Source of the DNA: Agrypnia vestita | Taxonomy: Eukaryota; Arthropoda; Insecta; Trichoptera; Phryganeidae | NCBI GenBank assembly: GCA_016648135.1 | Contig: JADDOH010014720.1 | Span: forward strand, 1-64,000 | Direction of reading: 5' to 3' | Length of the DNA: 64,000 nucleotides | Part shown: positions 36,301 through 46,100 of the stretch, piece by piece | How the letters are laid out: the number at the start of each line of letters is the position of its first letter | How positions within the stretch are numbered: the stretch's first letter is position 1 | Notes under the pieces: model-generated | Seen by the model: only the letters and a program-made list of their open reading frames with translations | What the model was told of the DNA's origin: nothing | Databases searched by the model: none | Position numbers and translations under genes: made by a program

Positions 36301-39300
36301 AGTATACATTGTCCTGACGAAGGTACCGTAGGCCCTGAAACATGTTGATATTTTCAACATGTAAGTGGTGAAAATAAAGTACATTTTTGTTAATTATATG
36401 AATAATTAGCCTTAGGATCTATGCGATTGCAAATTAAATACTATGTACGCACGTGCGCGCGTCATGGCTGTCTGGTAGGTAAACAGAGGACGTCGACGTA
36501 ATTCTTCGCGAGGAATAAAGTGTATTAAAAGGTCATGGTGGAACTAGCCAAGACTCAGTCAGGCTTCCAGCAGGCTTTGTTCCGGGTTTCGCGCTTGCGA
36601 CATATTGCTAACGTGATAAGTCAAATCGTTGCGTACATAATACAACGACGAATAACCGGAGTATAGTCCGTTCATTTTAAGACAGCCACTTGCATCAATG
36701 TGAGTAACAGTGCGTTTACAAAAACATTTTTTTGAGTAAATGACAAATACAAAAAATAAATATAAATAGTGTCTTATTTTCTTAACCTTAAATAAGCATA
36801 GGTACAAGTATTATAAAAAAAACACTTTCCGCTTTCAAAATTAGTTAAAATTGTTATTAAATAAAATGAAAACATTGACTTCATGCTTTTTTAAATAAAA
36901 TATTTAGATTATTTTTCAATATTTAGATTTAATTTTACTATTTCAGTTTATTGAAAATTAAAACTAATAAGTGAATCCATTACTGTATCGCATATGTCAT
37001 TGGTATCAATCATTAATAAAAAAATATTTTTTTGCTTTATATACTTTGCGTAAAAATGTCCGTCATTAACACTACCAGATGGCTCAAATAATAATGTGGT
37101 ATAATATAATGATGAGAAGCTAAAAAAGCATAATTCTGTTTTTAATAATGTACATGTCAAACGTTATCAAGACGCTACTTTAGATAACGCTGTTCTCCCA
37201 GACTTAACTGGTGGCCGAAATATATAATAAAAGTACGTCATTTTGACGAGTTATAGCTAGTTTAAAATAAATATATAAATATGTATAATTGTGGTTAAAT
37301 GTTATTATATATTTAAAAATCATAAATTAATTTTAATCAATCAGATAAACTATTGTCTATATCGGACTACGAATCCACATCTAAATTAATATTAAATTGA
37401 TTAAAGTCTGTGATCACCGTATTGTGATATTTTAGTCACAGTATCTTATAATAAAAAATACTAAACAAAGAAACAACCGCTCCGCGCGACCGTCAGCGTC
37501 AAACTGAAGTGGCCAATGGAGTAGCTTTAAAAAAAAGAATACCACTACACAATTTACGTGTTACAGAGGGTATTTTACGCACACTAATGCAAGTGGCTTT
37601 CACATAGTGAACGGACCCTACATTATATTAATCTATTCACTTTTTGTGTACTTAATTAAATTTACAACATTTCATTATTTAATATATTTCCCATTTAAAA
37701 GTCGTACTGTCAATCTACATCCCTTTCTCCCACCTAACACTGGACTCTTACAAATTTGATTTACGCAACTTATTGTGCGTCCGTCCTGTCGAAAATACAG
37801 TTCAGTATCGAAATCGGTAGACGTTTAAAAACAATCAGTGTGGTTTATACATAGTTTGTTAGTTTTCTTAAATTAATAATGAATCATCTGTATTAGAATG
37901 AGAGCAAAAGAGAGCAGAATAAACTGAGTCGGTAGACAGTGGCGGAAGATAACTACAAAGCGTTGACCGACTTGCTATCTCCTAGGAAGAGGCTCAAAAC
38001 CTACCTCTTGACCACAAGGCGAACGTATTACCACTAGACCAACAAGCGTATAGTTTTGGTACTCCAGTTTCAGACATTACAATTAGTAATGTAGAAGAAA
38101 GAGATACTTACGAGACTTAATTTAGAGGTTTACATTTAACTTACTGTGATTTTAAAGTTCCACGTTGAATAGCTAAAAACTAACACCTTAAATAAAAAGT
38201 ATGTTTCGGTTAATTATATGATAAAAATTACATATTATAGAAATATCTACATTATTTTTGTTGTTTTATTAAAGGTGTCATATTCTCGTTATTAATTAAA
38301 TGTGAAATAATTGTGAAATTTGATTTAATAGAAGAATCGTTCAATGTTTAATTAGTGGTAATATAACCGATATTCTCAAGATATACTCGATTATCTAAAA
38401 TGTTACAACAAGCCCCTCGCTCTCCTACACGAATCACATAATATAAAAAACTAACATTATTTATAATAATAATGAGCTTATTATTCCAGCGTAACAAGGT
38501 TGTCCTAGTAAGACCTTGTCCGCTGTATAAGTAATTATAATATAAATATTACAAATGAAACAGAAGTAGAAGAAGAGAATGAAGGCATAATTAATCAAAC
38601 GTAACATGATTTCTAAAGCACTAAGATATAGTTTTATAAATACGTAATAAAAATGATATATAATATAAATAAACAGCAGCTTTTCAAAACTTCGATATTC
38701 CAACTGTTAAATTTACAAAAGAAAATCTCTTTACCACATCTACATAAACTATTTTATCCACCAAATTTTGTCTACACATTTTCCGGATTGCGTTAGATAG
38801 AACTTAAGAAGTATAAATATTATAAATATACAATTGTTGAAAACAACAAACAACAACCTAGCCGCAATATTTAATTTAAAAAGTCGAATAAAATGATAAA
38901 AACTTAGAAAAATTGAAAAAATATTTTTTCAAAGGTTATCATTTTATTTGAGTTGTTTCGAAGCAAATGAATTTTTTATAGTCGATATAAGTTACTGTAA
39001 TAATACCTTTTGCCAAAAATAAGTCAGAAATATTGAAAAAAAATGCACATTTTAATTTAGCATGTCTCCATAACTATTGATATTAGTTAATATAGTTAAC
39101 TATATTAACTAATATCAATAGTTATGGAGACATGCTAATATTAATATTGGACCAATGTCCAATGCCATATTAATATTGCCAGACCAATGCCAGACCAATT
39201 GCCAGACCAATGCCATATTAATATTGGACTAATGCCATTGGACATTTTCGTCTCATTATCAAGGCAGGAATCCATCTGTAATGTTTTTGCTACTAGCTAT

Positions 39301-40082
39301 GAGACACCCTATGTACATTATTATTTCATTCGGGATATGCGTGCATAAGGCGTCCGTTTTCAAATGTGTGATCATCATACTTACGATGATAATTATTTTA
39401 ATGTAGAGTAAGAAATTAACTTAAGACACAATTATGTTATGAGAGTTCATTTGATTCTAGTTTTAGGTTGGTGGCCCGCGTACTACGGTGTGATGAACTC
39501 CCAGGAACCCATGGCTTCCTGAGTCCAACAAACTCCTAAACCCACCACATCACCACATTCATCATCATGCACAAGGCACCAAACACGACAATGGACGTAC
39601 CTACACATCATTATATACTGAAGGCGTCTGTGATAATGTACCAATTAAACTTCAAAGGAAGAATCGAATTGCAACTCTCCTAAAAAGATGCACTGTCGAA
39701 CGGGAAGTAGAAGTCTACAAATGGTGCTGACATTGACAATTGTATGCGTTATTAGTTTTCAAGAGCACCTGGAAGTCATCGAGGATCGATTGTTGATGAC
39801 TTTTTAGAACCGATGGTTGACGACGCCTGGTACGAAAATAAAAATTAGTTGCAATCTTGTGACAACGCGAAAATATGAATATTTGGTAAAAGTATACTTT
39901 TTTGTATCAAAATTATGATAATTTAAAACTATTCATATTCAAATTTCTTCGTAGTTTAGAAGATAACAAGGAAATAAAAAAATAGTTTAGTAGAATTAGC
40001 AGTGGCGTGCATTAGGAGGTTCTGGTGTTACCGACTATTTATAAAAAATATATTCGGAAAAAATGTCTAGTAGGTAAAATAC

Positions 40083-40121
<39 letters not shown>

Positions 40122-43100
40122 CGACGTGAAGTTCTGTTGCTCCCAACAGAACTCCTCGTCGCCACCAGTTTTGCTCAGTCGGAGAAGAATCGGACTCACC
40201 TTACTTCTACAATTCAAACTCAGGGTACTTCCGGTGTCGTGTACGCTGCACTTCAGCTGTCTCTCACTTTAACTTATTTTAAGTTGCAACAGTTCAATGA
40301 CTAGGGTAATACAACGAAACATTATTTAGATGAAGGGGATTTTATTCAAATGAATTTTAAACAGAAATTAATAATGCCACAGAAGGTGACAATTTTTTAT
40401 GAAATATTTTTGGGAATTTTGCACATTGAAACCCTTTTTTTACAATAAATTGAGGTGAAGATTTAATTTACCACGCCTCGACATCAGCGCTAGCGGCCGC
40501 GTCATACAAGGATGGAAAAGACAGTGGAACTAAATACTTTTATACTACTGGCGGTGACGCAGCGGCGCGGGTGTCGGTGCGTGGTAATCACATTCTGCAG
40601 ATTAATGAACATCTGGGCAAAATTTCTATATCACATTTAAAACAATGAAGCTACAATAGACTGGCACAAACACCGCTTCCGCACGTGCTTAGCAATGTTC
40701 CTTTTTTCTAAAACAGCTCGACCTGATGCACATGTTCTTGTATTTACGGAGTCAGATAACCCGCAGCTCGCTCCAGGCGTGATGTGAAATTGATTATTAG
40801 AGAGAATTGGAATACCAGGCAAGTCGTGGTCTTCATTTTTCTGGCCTCGCATCTGAAGCAGGATTGCTCCCTTATGGGTCCAGAGAACAACCCCGCCCCG
40901 AGGCTTTGGGCTGCCGATGCAGATGATTACCGGAACATCACCTCTGCAGCTGCCCCCCAGGCGTTCCAATGGATTCACCTTTCACTCCATGCTGCGTCAC
41001 CTGGCCACGGCGCGAAGCGCTCCCGTGGAAAAACCCTCTATTAAGACGAAAGACATTATTAACAACCAATTATGTAATTTCACATGTTATCTTTATGCCA
41101 CTTCAAATTGCGTCTCTCGGAATGAGCTTACCTATTAACACGAGGGTTCACAGAAAGGTTCACATCTTGCGTGCTGAAGTGTCAGATTTTGTAATATCGT
41201 CCCCGCCGTTCGCGACCGCTGTGAAACTATCTGCAGTAGACCAAAGACATTATTTTTTTCCATAGAGTATTTGCGGTACCTACGCGGTTAGAAATCAATT
41301 TTTGGTGCAGATAGTTGGTGCGGGGATCGATAAATTCATTTCTTTAGAGGTTTCGCGAAGAGGTGTGACGAACAGAGGTTGCTACGTCACAATATATATA
41401 TATAATTAAATCGGAAATGTAATAAATTTTGATATGTTTGTTTTTACTATGCAACAAACGAGAACAAAAAATAGTTTTATGATGTGAATAAACGTATTCC
41501 TATTGTATGGTAAAATGTTCAAAAACTTAATACTTAACGAACTTACTTTATAAATTACCATAAAATAATTAAATATTTGATATAGTTAAATCTATTTTCA
41601 TTTGGATTGCAGTGAACATGTTAATATTTACATAGCCCTTCTCAATAATTGACTTGATTGAGTTATAATACATAATAATTATCCTAAATTTGCAATATTA
41701 CTCTGACATGCAAGTGGTGCATGTGATTGGTACTAGATTCTATAAATTATTCTTTGAAATCTAAAAAGCTTCTATGCATGTACAGTGTTGCATTAATATA
41801 TATAAAATAAATAAACAAATAAATAATGAAGAGGTGTTATATATGCACATAGAAGATAGGACAGATTTAAATATGAGATTTATTCTATACACGACCTATA
41901 GTTAGTTTTGAGAGGAGCCAAATTCCCAAAAAAATTCAGAGAATTTCGCTCTAAAAATTCCGCCCCATTTACATATATTTCCCGACCGCAAGAGCCTTTG
42001 AATAATTCACACCGCGGAGGCTCGCCGCTGCCACTTGGCGACAAATCGTCGTTCCGTGACAGCCGCCCCGCACAATGCGCTTCTTCGTCCTGCCGGAGAT
42101 GGTGGCCATCACCAGGGCATCCAAGGTTAACTGCCCGCTTCATCGTGCCTATATGGCTCGGTGCCACGGCAGTTCAACTAAATTGATTTGCAAACCGCAA
42201 GAGATGCACCGGCTGAATGACAAGTGCGATGCAGTTGAGAAACGGTCATCGCATATTTCAACGCGCTCGAGTGTGATTTAAATGATGATAAATGCATATT
42301 ATTAATTGATCACATGCGTGTTAGTCTTGTCAGGGACAATTATTGGTGGAAGTGTAACAATACTATGGTCTAGGTGTGTAGTGTTGTGAATGTAGTGGTG
42401 TAGTGTTGGTCCTGACGAAGAGACGGGTACGTCTCAAAACCGGTAGACCTAAAATCTGGTAGTGGTTTTAACAAAGTTACTTAACAATCTGTGTGATGAT
42501 AAATGCATTTTATAAATAGATTTTTCGCTTCTGAGTAAGGAGTGTCATCTTTTCGTAGGTAAATAGCGTGCTTTGCAGATATGTATCTGATAATATGCGA
42601 ATTAAAGACAAACAACTTAACAACATTTTTATATAAAAGCATGTTTTAAGAACACGGTTACATAATTTGGTCCCCAGAGGGATGATTCATTAATTAAAGA
42701 TAAATTATAGAAGTCTCACAGAGACGAAGCTATTTATATATGAGAAAAGTGGATGGAAGTCTCTTATACGATGGCTCAGGGCTTACAGCCTGTATGAGCT
42801 GGCTTAAGTGATCACTCTACATAGCGCAACGTTCACCAATTCCATCGTAAGAACATCCACACTTTAATTTTTTATTGAAATTTCTATATATACTCGTATA
42901 TGTTCGAATAAAGAACATTTCACTTTTCTCATATATTAATAGCTTCGTCTCTGGGAGACATCTATAATTTATCTTAATTAAGTAATTTGTTAATTAAGGA
43001 GTTTGTATGAAGTCTTTTTTTGTGTCTACAGGGCTTAAGGCCAGTATGACACTGGCTTAAGTGATCACTTTACACAATAATGTTCACCGACTCCACCGAC

Positions 43101-46100
43101 GGCACCACATCCATCAAATTTGGATAGTTCTATATACATGTTATTTATGTAACTCGCTTACTTATAATTTATCTTAATGATGATTGAGCAAGAATCCAGG
43201 TTGCCGAGATGAGTTTTCCGAGGGGGGTAGCGGGACTAAGTATATTCATGGCAACTCCGGAAGGAGGGCGAAGGAGGGTCTTTGGGAGAAGCAACAATAA
43301 AGTGTACAGGTTTTGACAAAATGGCTGAAATATACATCATTAAAAACATAAGATTTTTAGCATTGTGCATTGGAAGATCATTACATACATATATAGATAT
43401 ATAATTTAGAGAAATCTACATGTTATATATCTAAAAAAAATCGTGTTCAAATATTAAATGATCAATATAGCGAAACTTACATCGTAGTTCCTTGGCATAA
43501 AATTTTTTAAGGTACCTACGTATCCTACAGGGGCGTGGAGAACAGATAGCATTAATTTTTTTGAGCATATATTTTGAAAAGAAAGCGTAATAAGAGATAA
43601 TTAAATAATTAATAATAATTAGTATTTAATTACGATTTTTTTTTTCTAAAAAATATATTTAAATAAAATTCATGTTTTTTGTTCTAGTGCACGCCCCTGG
43701 TATCCCAGAGGCAACCAATTTTTTTTTCAATTTCTTTGTTTATTTTTCTAATTGATTCATCTACTTTGTTTTAAATATCATACTTAAATTGCAACTTCAC
43801 AATAAAATGTATTTTCATAAAAAAAAATATCTCCATAATTTAGCTTTATACACATGAAAATATTGTGGTGTTTTATAGTTTGTTTTAATACGGTACATGG
43901 GAAGCCATCAACGCATTGCGTAAAAATACAAGTTAATTTAAAATATTGTCGATTAGTCGCGTCTGCGCCGTACGCGGCCCACGGATGAGGCATCGAGAAA
44001 TGGAAATATACAATTTTCTCAGTAAGCGCCTATTATTGCATATTTAAGGACAAGGAAGTCGCAGAGTTGGACTGACGGCTGTTTTGTAAGAGTTTGTGCT
44101 AGCGATGTGTCTAAATATCTCGTTGCATCACTGTCAGATGATGAAAATACAGAAATAATACGCAAATTGTGGAATATCTGTCTTCAATTTACGTAATTTG
44201 CGGCGAAGCCTCCACGTTTCACGTAGATAAAATAATAATAAATAAAATAAACGTCAGATAAAATCAAAATAATAATGTGAGTTTTTTTATAAATCAAATG
44301 TAATTCAATTAAATTAATTAATTGTTAAATATAAGAATACAATTGTGTTTGTCTATTATTGTCTGAACAACAACAGACAAACAGACTGTATGCGACGCGA
44401 TTCGTGGGGATGAAGGGGTAACACATAATATAACAATGTTAATTAATTAAAAAGAGACTACATATAAGGTCGAAAAATTTTCGTTAACATCCCAGACTGC
44501 CGTGGCGAAATTGGATAACGCGCCATCCTCGGATAGAATGGAGGTCCGTTGGTTCGAATCCCGGTAGCGGTTAAAATATTTTCTCGTTAATTTGATTTTT
44601 CTGTATGTCTTTTCTAACTGATTAATAAAAATTTGTTTAATAATTCACAGAACTTCGTTCTGAAATCGCAACTTCACAATAATAATGTGATTTTTTTAAC
44701 ATAAATAATATAGCGTTTATTCTTTGATATGATTGATTAATTAATTGTATCTGCTTGAAATAGTGATATAGTAACAGAAAACCTTGGCAAAAGGCAATAA
44801 TAAATTTTTGAATGAAGTAAGAAAAAATTGTATTAGTTTTACGTGAATTTTCCGCAATACAATCTACATAATAACGTAAATCCGAAACCGACATTTCTAT
44901 TGCGGATACTTTATTATAAATAAGTATTAGTTTAATCTCACATTTCTGGTAAAGGCTCTGTTTGGTTTACAATTATGGCAGTTAGGGCCGGTTGTTTCAA
45001 GTTGGATTAAAGTAAGCGTTCTTTAAAAGCATACATTTTTATGTTCTCCACCAATCAGACGATCCGTTTTCGTAAAAATCTATGCTTTTATCAACCGCTT
45101 ACTTTGATCGAACTTGAAACAACCGGGCCTTAGTTGTGTTGGAATTTGTAAATCCCATTGCGCAATGTTCACTGATGAAATAAAGCGCTGCGTATTCTTA
45201 TTTCCTGTATTTAATGACAAAGTTAAAACATTTTTTACAGATTTTTTCAATTTAAATATTGTTTGTCAAGTTTTCTTCGATCTGTACCCCAAATGTCGAA
45301 TGTTCAGAATGAAATGTCGCAGAAAGAAAGAGTTAGTTAACAGAATATAATAAATAATAAAATAGTGCAAAAATATGTACAGAGTATCTACATAGAACAA
45401 TACAGCTAATGCACAAAAGTTTTGGAATTATCAAGTTTTTAGTACAGGTAAAAACAGACGCGTGAGTAGCTGAGTATCATGATGCCATAAAATATTGTTT
45501 TGGGAAATCAAAGAAAACTATTTTACATCTATGTTTATTACTTTAATAAAATGAAATAAAAAGAAATGGAATACGGAATTAAAAATAAAACATTCATATA
45601 AGATTACGTAAAAGAAATTTGTATATTTCGAGAGTTACTTCAAGATGGACTTAAGTACATTTTGAAACCAGACAATGAATTTAGGATCATTTAGGTTGCT
45701 TTTGAAATTTAAGCATTTGGATTTAGGTTGCTTTTGAAGAGTTCAAGGAAATAAATATATTCATTGCATTACCAGGGGTGTGTTAAATAAAGTTCTCAAA
45801 AATTTAAGAGGGTAAAATATTATTAAATGTTTCTAATTTTTTTATTAAACAATGAAGATATTCTTGTCTTCCTCTAGTGAATTTGGATATATGTATGTTT
45901 TGAAACTCAAGCCTATTTTCAAAAAGCAATAATTAACTAATATGTAGGTAAAACTAAGGAATGATCTTAGATTATATATTGACATTCAAATCTAAAAAAA
46001 AAAATGGTGGTTGGGTAGGTTTTAGTACTAAATAACTCGTGTATAGTATAAACAATATTGAACAGTTTTTGACAAACAATATTTTACACAAGAAGTGTAT

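Larger units (their letters stand above)
35893..36390. mobile_element. Inverted pair of hammerhead-bearing repeats
   Basis: The left copy reads on the - strand (35978 to 35893), the right copy on the + strand (36303-36390), about 330 bp apart. Each has ttagtatacattg, CTGACGA, GAAA and agtg(a/g)tgaaaa.aaagtac. Outer sequence (aaaatgtacttt / aagtacattttt) also mirrors. Looks like the end structure of a Penelope-type element. Confidence 0.6.

Noticed and set aside
44494..44573. Functional tRNA gene
   Set aside because: A and B boxes are present but acceptor and T stems do not pair and the anticodon loop lacks U33; more likely a relic or SINE head.
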